Source: Artocarpus heterophyllus (Eukaryota > Streptophyta > Magnoliopsida > Rosales > Moraceae). From it: a DNA stretch of 64,000 nucleotides. The notes beneath the pieces are model-generated. The model worked only from the letters and a program-made list of their open reading frames with translations. It was not told the DNA's origin and did not search any database. The DNA is taken from positions 29,421,893-29,485,892 of the forward strand of contig CM046331.1 of NCBI GenBank assembly GCA_025403435.1, given 5' to 3'. Position numbers and translations under genes: made by a program. This document shows, piece after piece, positions 35,721 through 45,901 of the stretch. Position 1 is the first letter of the stretch. Each line of letters opens with the position of its first letter.

Positions 35721-37334
35721 TTGCTCGAAACAAAATAAAGTTCGAATCAATATCTGATAAGATCTGCATGAAAAAGCGTAATCTTATCTCTCGCTGATCG
35801 GTAGGCCAAACATCCTGATCGGCAGGCCGAACATCCTGATCGGCAGGCCGAACAGGCCCAATCGGCAGGCCAAACACGTAGATCGGCAAGCCAAACTGCC
35901 GCATAAATATCTCCATGAATCTTTTATTTTACACCAGAGATTCTATAGGATAGAGTCTCAGTTTTAATTCAAATAGCCCAATAGAGAAGTTATTTGATCA
36001 AAACAAACTTTATCAAGATAATCTCTAAGAAAATAAATCAATTCACAATAATTCTACAAGTTTATCTTGATTTAATTTATCCAACTAAATCAACCGATAA
36101 ATAGACAAGAATTATCTGATCCCAATAATTCAACAAGTTTATCTTAAATTAATTTTATTACAAAATTAATTCAACCAATAAACAGACATGAATTATTTGA
36201 TTATTTCAAATTTTAAACCAATCTGATAAATCCGACACAAGTCACCAATTATTGAAAAAGCACGCCGTATCATTGCAGGATTTTGTGAGCTAGCAAAGGG
36301 GACCAAAATGGACCTATAAAGTTCAAGCTCACGATAATTATGAAACCCAATATACCAGATATACATTTCACAATTATCAACTCCAACGCTACTCCACTAA
36401 AAGCTTGGAGCTGCACTCTCGAACTTTATAGAATTACGAAGCTCGTATAGCTAAGTCTCCATGACATATCATAGTGTATCGTATCCCCATATGATAATCC
36501 ATAATTGGCTTAAAGACAATTTTTGTCTTACCTTCCTGATTATTTTTATCTTACATTAAATTATCTCACCATTAGAAAACTTACCATCCAAAGATAGTAT
36601 ACCATTCGGTTACACCTATGTATCCAAATGGTTGAGCGCTCTAGTTTTCCAATTACAGGATAACACATATAAGAGGATATCATTACTCCTAAAGAGGAGC
36701 TATAGATTCCATATCTACGAATAACAAGTCTACGCTATCAAGAGTCATGCCTCTAATGTACCGGCATGCATACCAATATTGAGATGTGGGAGTCACCCTT
36801 TGGTACATCAAAAAATACAAGTCGAGACAACGAGCCCACTATCCATCTCAGGATTAAGATACAATACAAATGATTGTTAAAAGTGAATCGATTTGCCAAG
36901 ACAGAATTATTAATCCAATTCAATTCACTTTGTGTCCCGATCCAACACATCGTCACCTATGACGACGCGCCAATGTTTCTATTCATGGAATCCAACTCCT
37001 ATGGTGAAGACAAACCATCTCCCAATAGGGATATAGACAACATAATAATCTTTGCATGAATAAAGCGCCCAAATTTATCCCCTCGATTGCGAATCATATG
37101 TTTTAGACCATCGCCTTAAGAATTGTGTCTTCTGCATAATCAGTCCATTAGATGTCCAATTCTTAAAGGTTTAGACCGACAGTCACAGACTACTGTTTGC
37201 TTAACATACATTCAACAAATATGAACGTAAAGCGGACAAGATTTGGTATATATAAATGAATAAATTCTTTATTGATAAAAAATATCTCCAAAAACGTATT
37301 ACATTTTTACTCCTTATGGCACACATGTCCAACA
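35721..37334 (-). mobile_element. 3' LTR of D, truncated
   Basis: Colinear with 43395-44967 from about 35725 onward and ending CATGTCCAACA. The terminal ~440 bp present in the 5' LTR (42945-43390) are missing. It is followed by AATCTCCCACTTGC, the polypurine tract on the minus strand. Confidence 0.9.
35790..35902. repeat. 21-bp tandem motif in the D 3' LTR
   Basis: GATCGGCAGGCCGAACATCCT and variants; about five motif copies here, the first ones in exact 21-bp register. The matching spot in the 5' LTR (about 43468-43535) has three, so copy number differs between two LTRs that were identical at insertion. Confidence 0.8.
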
Positions 37335-38785
37335 ATCTCCCACTTGCACTAAGTGAGTAAATACAGCAAATTTCACATCCCTATAGCTTCCACATGTTTC
37401 TCGAAGACTTTCCCAGGAAGTGACTTCGTAAATAGATCAGCTAAATTATCCTCTGACGCGATCTTGCACACCGTGACATGCCCACCTTCAACGAAGTCCT
37501 TTATCACATGATACTTTCGATCAATATGCTTACTCTTTTTGTGAAATCTTGGTTCCTTAGCATTAGCTACCGCCGCACTGTTATCACAGTATAGTGATAC
37601 CGCCTTATCCATACCAGGAACTACCTCAAGATCCCCAAGGAACTTGCGGAGCCACACTGCTTCTTTCGAAGCATCACTAGCTGTTACATACTCGGCCTCC
37701 ATCATTGAATCCGAAGTGCCATCTTGCTTCGTACTTCTCCAACTGATGGCACTGCAGCCTAGAGTAAACTCAAACCCTGAAGTCGATTTCCTAGAATCCA
37801 TACAGGATTGAAAATCCGAGTCAGTATATCCTAGAGGAGTTAGGTCCTCACCCGAATACATAAGCATATACCCTCGAGTCCTTCTCAGGTACTTGAAAAT
37901 ATGTTTTACCACAACCCAATGGTTCAGTCCTAGATCTGCCTGAAATCGACTTACAATGCCGACCGCATAACTTATATCCAGTCGTGTACAAAGCATGTCA
38001 TACATGAGACTACCCACTGCCGAAGCATAAGGCTCCTTCTTCATGCAATCTCTTTCTTCATAAGACTTTGGGGAGTCTTTCTTAGAAAGAGTAATTCCAG
38101 ACCTAGGTGGTTGCCCACCTTTCTTGGAATCCTGCATTGCAAACCTGTTGAGAATTTTATCTATGTAGCCAGCCTGTGACAAAGCTATCATTTTGTTCTT
38201 CCTATCCCGAAAGATCTGGATACCAAGAACAAAATTAGCCTCACCCAAGTCCTTCATGTCAAACTGCTTGGTCAACCATAATTTGACCAATGACAATGCT
38301 CCAACGTCATTGCCAATTAGCAGAATGTCATCTACATAGAGGAGTAGAAAAACCACCTTCCCATCCTTAATGTGTTTGTAAACACATGGTTCATCCACAT
38401 TTTGTGAGAACCCATAAGTCTTGATCACCTGATCAAATCTTATGTTCTAAGAACAAGAAGCCTACTTAAGTTCATAAATTGACTTTAGCAGCTTACAAAC
38501 CTTATCCTCTTGACCCGTGACCTTGAACCCGTCTGGTTGTTTCATATAAATGGACTCATCAAGATAGCCATTTAGAAAAGCCGTCTTGACTTCCATTTGT
38601 CAAATCTCGTAGTCAAGAGCGGTAGCTATGGATAAGAGAATCCGGATGGACTTAAGCATGGCTACAGGTGAAAAGGTTTCCTCATAATCGATTCCTTCCT
38701 TTTGCGTATAACCCTTAGCTACCAGTCTAGCCTTAAAGGTTTCGACCTTTCCATCCACTCCTCTTTTCCTCTTGTAGATCCACTT
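37335..38785 (-). pseudogene. Copia D RT-RNase H
   Basis: Open for 351 codons at 37373-38428: YVDDILLIGND, MKDLGEANFVLGIQIFRDRK, then RNase H with GYTDSDFQSCMDSRKSTSG, MMEAEYVTASDASKEAVW, YCDNSAAVANA and NLADLFTKSLP. The four acidic RNase H positions are there; the usual ADPFTK reads ADLFTK. Upstream (38430-38785) RT text continues in other frames with stops (EVKTAFLNGYLDESIYMKQ, YGLK-like but with Glu in YELK). So the RT is interrupted before its catalytic YVDD block. Confidence 0.9.
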
Positions 38786-40378
38786 TCACCCTATTGGCTT
38801 TACCCCTTCGGGAAGATCTACAAGCTCCCAGACATGATTAGTCTCCATAGACTTCATCTCTATGTTCATGGCCTCTGTCCAGAGTTTTGAATCAACATCC
38901 TCCATAGCTTCTATGTAAGTATAAGGATCCCTGTCATGTTCATTCGGTTCAGCCAATAAGACCTCCCCATTGAACATATACCTTTTAGGTTGACGCCTGG
39001 TCCGCCCACTACGCCGAATTCCCTGAGATTGTTGTTCAAGTTTGTTTGGTTTTTCTACACTGATCGGAACGGTTTCATTCGGAACCTTCGGAGTGATCTG
39101 ATCACTCCTTAACTCCTCAAGCACCACTTTGCTTCGAGGTTTAAAGTTGTCCATGTAACTCTCCTCAAGGAAAGTTGCATTAGCAGAAACCACGACTTTA
39201 TTTTCCTTCGGGTTATAAAAATAACCCCCTTTAGTCCCTTTTAGATATCCTACAAACACGCAAACTTTTGAACGTGCTTTCAACTTATTCAATTCCTTAA
39301 ACAGGACATGAGCCGGACATCCCCATATGTGAATATGGTTTAAGGATGTCTTCCTCCTTGTCCACAACTCGTGAGGAGTTTTAGGGACCGATTTTGAAGG
39401 CACATTATTCAAAAGATAACATGCAGTTTGTAGTGCATATCCCCAAAAGGATAAAGGTAATGATGAATAACTCATCATGGACTTGACCATGTCCAACAAA
39501 GTCCTATTTCTTCTCTCCGCTATGTCATTCTGCTGTGGAGTGCCTGGCACAATTAAATGGGATAAAATCTCATTCTCTAACAAGTGTCCCAAGAACTCAT
39601 CAGAAAGGTATTCTCCACCTCGATCGGATCGAAGTGCATTTATGGGTCTACCCAATTGCTTTTCCACTTCAGCCTGAAACTCCCTGAACTTATCAAAAGT
39701 TTTGCTTTTATGGTGCATCAGGCACACATACCCATATCTTGAGTAATCGTCAATAAAAGTGACGAAGTACTTATACCCTCCTCGTGCCCGGATGTTCATC
39801 GGTCCGCAAACATCACTATGCACAAGTTCTAGAACCCCTTCGGCCCTATTGCCTTTAGACCCAAATGGTCTTTTGGTCACTTTATCCTCCAAATAAGATT
39901 CACATTGAGGTATAGATTCCACCTTTAAGTGACTTAAAGGTCCATCCCTTACGAACCTTTGAATCTTATTTAGGTTAATGTGACCAAGGCTCAAATGCCA
40001 AAGATAAGTCTTATTAGAGTGAGAAGTTTTAAGTCTTTTAGAGTTATTATCATTCATCTCAGTATTAAGCAATAAGTCCATCTTAGGTTTGATAAAATAT
40101 AGATTATTTTGCATCCATCCAGAACAGATAAAAGATTTGTTTTTACGATTCACCACTTTTTCATTAAAAGATATCACGTATGAGTCTTTAAATAAATAAG
40201 ATACAAAAATTAAATTCCTTTTAAATTTAGAAACATAAAAACAATCTTGCAAAAATAAATTCCTATAGTTATCAAAGTAAAGATGGACATCTCCCATTGC
40301 TTCCGTTGAGACCAAGGATCCATCGCCTATTCGAAGTGTGAAGTTCTCATGGAGCAGACTTCTCGTTTCTTTGAACCC
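38786..40378 (-). pseudogene. Copia D integrase
   Basis: Open for about 509 codons. The zinc-binding region has [17 protein letters not shown] and then [14 protein letters not shown], in which the last Cys of the HHCC set is Tyr. Catalytic residues are in [20 protein letters not shown] and [17 protein letters not shown]. Here SDRGGEY is intact, unlike in A and B. The C-terminal linker ([34 protein letters not shown]) leads to [12 protein letters not shown], the start of RT. The open length suggests D died more recently than A or B. Confidence 0.92.
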
Positions 40379-41299
40379 CTATAGAGAAACACAAACATGA
40401 TTAGTTGCACCGGAATCTATGACCCAAATGTCACTGGATTCCTCAACCAAACAAGTTTCTAAATACAGAAGATCACACCTACCTCCTTTGGAAAGGAAGT
40501 CCTTGCAATGCTTCTTAATATGCACGACCTTTCCACAGAAGAAGCACTTAAGCGTCTTTGGGTTCTTCTTCTTTTTCTTCTTGCTCTTGGTAGTAGTAGG
40601 AATAGAAGACTTCTTGTTCTTGGCCCGTTGCTTCTTTCCATTCTCAGGGTTAGAATAGGAACCAGAAGCAGCTACCATGTTGGCCTCACCACCAACAGGA
40701 GACTCCCTGATTAGAAGTTCAAACTCCTGTAATTGTTTCATCAGTTCTGTTAAGGTCATATTCTGTCTATTGCTCAAATTAAATGTAGCTCTAAACAGAA
40801 TAAATTCCTTAGACATAGTCTCAAAGATTATAGTCATCTGAGTTTCAGCATCGATGTCGGCTTCATTGGTTTGAGCCTCAGCGAGGTAACCCATGACCAA
40901 CATTATGTGCTCCTTTACAGATGTCCTCGGCCTCTGTCTACAGTTTAAGAGTTTTTGAAGCGCCCTTTGTTGCTTTGTTGGCCTGGCCTCCAAACATGTC
41001 CTCAGGATTATCCAAGATCTACTTTGCAGTCTCATAATCCTGATGTTGAGGCTGTAGCACATTATTCATGCTAGCCATAACATAGCAGCGGGCCTGATTA
41101 TTAGCATCTTTCTAGCGGTCATACGGCTGGAATTGCTCATTAGATGAGTCTCCCGTAGGCTCGGAGGACAAGGGGTTGTTAGAACATATTTCAGTTTCTC
41201 AAAGGACAGAACGATATCCAAGTTCTGTTTCCAATCATTGTAATTCTCACCAGTTAATAGGTTGTTGTCAAGTATCAATGATAAAGCATTTTTAGACAT
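40379..41299 (-). pseudogene. Copia D gag-protease
   Basis: Gag probably starts at 41299 (MSKNALSLILDNNLLTGENY, then WKQNLDIVLSFEKLKYVLT). A frameshift lies between about 41062 and 40960, after which ALQKLLNCRQRPRTSVKEHI and FNLSNRQNMTLTELMKQLQ continue the UBN2-type gag. A Lys-rich tract precedes the zinc knuckle CFFCGKVVHIKKHC, which is intact as C-C-H-C. The protease motif VIDSGATNHVC closes the stretch. The frameshift makes gag non-functional as it stands. Confidence 0.88.
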
Positions 41300-42930
41300 T
41301 TTTAATCTACAATAAAGAATCATATACCAAACATAAGCAAACATATTATAATAATTTAGTAAGATAACACAATCATGTAAAATTATACAAATGTGTTTAT
41401 GTCTCAAAACCTTGAAAATGTCACAACCTTACAACGATAATTCCCAACTCAAAATTTAACAAGCTCCTAGGAGAGTCATGCCAAATTCAATCAGGAACAC
41501 AGATCCCCTCCTAATTAATATATGTCATCCAGGACCCGTATGATCCAGCATATATTAATAATCGTTTCTTTGGCCATTAATTTTAATAACAGAGCTCCTA
41601 GGGGAGGTTAATAATAAAATTAACGTGAGTGTATAACCATCATTTCAACATTTTATCTATGGTTTATAATCACCACCTAAGGGTGTACAACCATAAATTC
41701 ATGCTAAAATACCTTATCCTCTCAGAGATCCAATCTGGTACATGATAGAAATCCCTTCCTAGGGGTCAGGACCACCATGTTCTTCCTATGGACCAACGAT
41801 GGAGGCCTTAGGTTTTCTCTTTGAAAACCTTCTCCCACTCAATATTTTGAAATCAAGGTTTTATTTTAAAATTATGCATGAACAATTTAATATGAGCGGC
41901 ACTTCCTATTCTATATGACATGTTATCAATATATATGGCAAATTATATTATAGTACAGACAAGCAAAGCTACAAGCAAAATAATAATAATAACCGTAATA
42001 TTATGGCTCCACCCTAGAGAATAGAAAACTAAGATTACAAGAGAACAATCGAGACATATATCGATTCTTCATCCTTGAATCCTCAAGTTGTATCCTTTTT
42101 CACGTAATTCCCATCTTCAAGTCTTCAATCCCGTATGAATCAAATACTTCATATTTTTGGTCATATCCAAATTTAATGTTTCTCAGAATCATCTCAAAAA
42201 TAAAATTAAAATTGCACCTTTTCTGAAAATTTTTTTAGCTCTCGGTCGGCAGGCCGATTTGGGTGATCGGCGTGCCGGTCATGCTTCATCGGCCTACCGA
42301 TCGAAAATTTTGGCATGCCGAACTTCCAGTTCGGCCTGCCGGCAGAGCCTGCAGATTTTTGCCCCACTGACGGCTGGTCGAACCACACGTCTGGCCTACC
42401 GCTCTGTGACCATCGGCCTGCCGAACTGAGGGTTCGGCATGCCGACCGAGCAGAAATCTCTCATTCTAGAAAATACAATTTTAATGCAATTCATCAATTT
42501 TATTTTCAATAATTCAAAAACATAAAATTAAAGACTCAATAAACACCTAGGTGTGCCATCATCCTTCTTCTAGATTTGTCTTCTCTGAATAATTATTTAA
42601 TTACAAATTTAAAATAAATAACAATTCTTAAACGGAGATGATAGTCTGTCATCAATTACATGAAAAACTTAGATACATATTCTAACCTCTAAGAAACCAT
42701 AACCGATATAAATTAATTAATTAATAATTAATTAAATAATCATTTAATCAACTATAATTAATTAGTGAATATTTACCACATAATCCAAGAGAACATATAA
42801 TTATATAGAAACCTAGAGTGTCATCTCTCTATAAAATTAAATTCAAGCATAGGAGAGATTAAGATCACAAAATTTACTCATATAGTATGATCACAAACTT
42901 GTAAATTTATGTAAAAAAAAAAAACCTATG
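41300..42930 (-). other. Untranslated leader of copia D
   Basis: 1.6 kb with no supported gene between primer site and gag, similar in length to the B leader. It holds the GC-rich motif cluster at 42236-42450, listed separately, and otherwise AT-rich sequence with ATTAATTAATTA runs near 42713-42770. Confidence 0.6.
42236..42450. repeat. GGCAGGCCGA motif cluster in the D leader
   Basis: At least eight matches to TCGGCAGGCCGA or its reverse TCGGCCTGCCGA, with one or two changes, in 215 bp. Examples are GGTCGGCAGGCCGAT, GTTCGGCCTGCCGG and ATCGGCCTGCCGAAC. This is a different part of the element from the LTR cluster that carries the same word. Confidence 0.8.
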
Positions 42931-42942
42931 GCTCTGATACCA
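42931..42942 (-). other. Primer binding site of copia D
   Basis: The minus strand reads TGGTATCAGAGC, a perfect 12-nt match to the plant initiator-Met tRNA 3' end complement, two bases inside the LTR. Confidence 0.92.
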
Positions 42943-42944
42943 AT

Positions 42945-44967
42945 TGTTGGAAAAATCAATGCGAGGTGCGTAGAGAAATTTTAAAAATTTTAACATCAGA
43001 GTATTTTTTTAAAACACAAGTTTGATATGCTATATGTATAAATTAAATAGATCTTACTAACCTTTGTGTGTCAAAAAACCTTCGTAACTTGTGAAGAGAA
43101 GTAATGTTCCAGAAGAGCCTCAACCAACTGGTCTTCTTTGCTATTCTCTATCCACAATCGGAGTGAGTGTGGGCTCACACGTACAGCTCTTCCACCGGTG
43201 ACTCTCCTTCCAACCAATCAAGAGAACCCAAAGCTAGTGTTCGTGATTTGTGAACAAAAGCTCTCATGGAGTTTTCAGATGCTCACCAGAAGAGTATCAC
43301 TCTTAATCTCTCAATTGATCTAAGTAAGTCATGAGACTTACTTTCTTTATATAGCGATTGGTCCTGGGGTCAGTCCTTATCATATTAGGTATCAAAAACT
43401 CAAAACAGAATCAAGTTCGGATCAATATCTGATAAGATCTACGTGAAAAAGCGTAATCTTATCTCTCGCTGATCGGCAGGCCGAACAGGCCCAATCGACA
43501 GACTGAACACGTAGAACGGCAGGCCAAACTGCCGTGTAAATATCTCCGTGAATCTTTTATTTTTCACCCGAGATTCTATAGGATAAAGTCTCGATTTTAA
43601 TTCAAATAACCTAACAGAGAAGTTATCTGATCAAAACAAACTTTATCAAGATAATCTCTAAGAAAATAAATCAATTCACAGTAATTCTACAAGTTTATCT
43701 TGATTTAATTTATCCAATTAAATCAACCGATAACAGACAAGAATTATCTGATCCCAATAATTCAACAAGTTTATCTTAAATTAATTTTATTACAAAATTA
43801 ATTCAACCAATAAATAGACATGAATTGTTTGATTATTTCAAATTTTAAACCAATCTGATAAATCCGACACAAGTCACCAATTATTGAAAAAGCACGTCGT
43901 ATCGTTACAGGATTTTGTGAGCTAGCAAAGGGGACCAAAATGGATCTATAAAGTTCAAGCTCACGATAATTATGAAACCTAATATCCCAGATATACATTT
44001 CACAATTATCAACTCCAACGCTACTCCACTAAAAGCTTGGAGCTGCACTCTTGAACTTTATAGAATTACGAAGCCCGTATAGCTAAGTCTCCATGACATA
44101 TCATAGTGTATCGTATCCCCATATGATAATCGATAATCGGCTTAAAGACAATTTTTGTCTTACCTTCCTGATTATTTTTATCTTACATTCCATTATCTCA
44201 CCATTAGAAAACTTACCATCCAAAGATAGTATACCATTCGGTTACACCTATGTATCCAAATGGTTGAGCGCTCTAGTTTTCCAATTACAGGATAACACAT
44301 ATAAGAGGATATCATTACTCCTAAAGAGGAGCTATAGATTCCATATCTACGAATAACAAGTCTACGCTATCAAGAGTCATGCCTCCAACGTACCGACATG
44401 CATACCACTATTGAGATATGGGAGTCACCCTTTGGTACATCAAAAAAACACAAGTCGAGACAACGGGCCCACTATCCATCTTAGGATTAAGATACAATAC
44501 ATATGATTGTAAAAAATAAATCGATTTTTCAAGACAGAATTATTAATCCAAATCAATTCACTTTATGTCCCGATCCAACACATCATCACCTGTGACAACG
44601 TGCCAATGTTTTTATTCACGGTGTCCAACTCCGATGGTCAAGGCAAACCATCTCCCAATAGAGATATAGACAACATAATAATCTTTGCATGAATAAAGCG
44701 CCCAACTTTATCCCATCGATTGCGGATCATATGTTTTAGACCGTCACCTTAAGAATCGTGTCTTCCGCATAATCAGTCCATCATATGCCCAATTCTTAAA
44801 GGTTTAGACCGACAGTCTCAGACTACTGTTTGCTTAACGTACATTCAACAAATATGAACGTAAAGAGGACAAGATTTGGTATATATAAATGAATAAATTC
44901 TTTATTGATAAAAAATGTCTCCAAAAACATATTATATTTTTACTTCTTAGGGCACACATGTCCAACA
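42945..44967 (-). mobile_element. 5' LTR of copia D
   Basis: 2023 bp, plus-strand start TGTTGGAAAAAT and end CATGTCCAACA, with TGTTGG/CCAACA inverted ends. It is the reference copy for family A in this window. It contains three GGCAGGCCGAAC-type motifs at about 43468-43535. Confidence 0.93.
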
Positions 44968-45117
44968 GTTACTGTATAAAATTTCGATCAAGTATCGTTG
45001 ATGTCAAAATTTACAAAAATTAATGAAATTTGTTGCAGATATGGAGCCAAATCAAGTTGACAACCCAGCAAAAGGAAGGAAAAGGGAGAAAATTGCGTCC
45101 TCGAAGGCAGGGAGCAA

Positions 45118-45395
45118 GCGCCGCGGCTCTGGCAGAAGAGCGCCGCGGCGCTGGGGCGAAGCGCCTAGGCGCCAGGTGAAGAGCGCCTAGGCGCCAGGAC
45201 AAGAGCGCCTAGGCGCTATGTGGAGAGCGCCTAGGCGCCAGGTGAATTGCGCCTAGGCGCTATGTGGCAAGCGCCTAGGCGCCAAGGGTTTTACGCCGAG
45301 GCGTCGAGTGGTGAGCGCCTAGGCGCCAGGAGAAGAGCGCCTAGGCGCCGCAGGGGAGTGCCGCAGCGCTCGAAACGAGCGCCGCGGCGCTGACG
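45118..45395. repeat. Array of 12-bp palindromes in the E LTR
   Basis: GCGCCTAGGCGC occurs eight times perfectly and once degraded (CGCCGAGGCG) between 45161 and 45349, spaced mostly 20-22 bp. Flanking the array, GCGCCGCGGCGC occurs perfectly twice and in damaged form twice. The same array sits at 48681-48958 in the other LTR. Confidence 0.93.
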
Positions 45396-45499
45396 CGCTG
45401 TGCTGCGCGATGTGTTTTGAATCAAAGTCGAATTCAAAGGTCCCAAAAACGGGAAACCACTAGGGTTTCCCATTAGTTGCTATTTTCTCCTCCTTTGGT

Positions 45500-45507
45500 T
45501 ATAAATA
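45500..45507 (+). promoter_or_regulatory. TATA box of the E LTR
   Basis: TATAAATA in GGTTATAAATAGACAC, repeated identically at 49063-49070 in the 3' LTR. It lies between the palindrome array and GT-rich sequence (GTGTGTGTGAAAAGTGTG) that probably begins the transcript. Confidence 0.7.
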
Positions 45508-45869
45508 GACACAAGGTGGCTAGGGTTGTGTGTGTGAAAAGTGTGTGAAAATTGTGAGTGGCATAATTTTGTAAGAGGCAAAATTCTTGAGAGCTCCATC
45601 CTTGAGAGAGAAAAAATTCCCATTGGGTGTTAGATAGAAGAGAGTTTTGGTAAGCACAATTTGTGAGTGTGTGAGAAACTGCTCTTGTAATCTGTAATCT
45701 CCTTCATCATAGTGGAATCTGCAAGCGGCAGAAACAGGACGTAGTCTCAAATTTGGACGAACCTGTATAAAAATTTGGTGTCTCTTTTTCTTCTTTTCTC
45801 CTATTTATTTTTTGCAATTGTTCGTTCTTGCGATCCTTGGAATTAGGAGTCGCCTAATTCCCCAACAAC

Positions 45870-45881
45870 TGGTATCAGAGC
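45870..45881 (+). other. Primer binding site of copia E
   Basis: TGGTATCAGAGC, a perfect initiator-Met tRNA match, two bases past the LTR end. Confidence 0.95.
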
Positions 45882-45901
45882 GGAGGTTTTGATCAAGAAC
45901 G

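Larger units (their letters stand above)
35721..44967 (-). mobile_element. Copia element D, family A
   Basis: A 9.2-kb minus-strand element with complete 5' LTR (42945-44967), primer site, long leader, gag-protease, integrase, RT-RNase H, polypurine tract and 3' LTR (35721-37334) cut short by about 400 bp at its outer end. Coding text is close to that of element A and shows A uninterrupted. The truncated outer edge abuts the gypsy relic, so no target duplication can be checked; the right flank is GTTAC. Confidence 0.92.
45031..45867 (+). mobile_element. 5' LTR of copia E
   Basis: 837 bp from TGTTGCAGATAT to TTCCCCAACA. It has a TATA box at 45500-45507 (GGTTATAAATAGAC), placing U3 as the first ~470 bp. 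The palindrome array at 45118-45395 is in U3, upstream of the TATA box. Confidence 0.95.

Noticed and set aside
42931..42942. tRNA-like sequence near the LTRs
   Set aside because: Only the 12-nt primer binding complement is present; no tRNA gene or cloverleaf was found anywhere in the window.
45161..45349. Evenly spaced repeats resembling a CRISPR array
   Set aside because: Repeats are 12-bp palindromes in an LTR promoter region, spacers are about 10 bp and similar to each other, and the DNA is from a plant nuclear genome.
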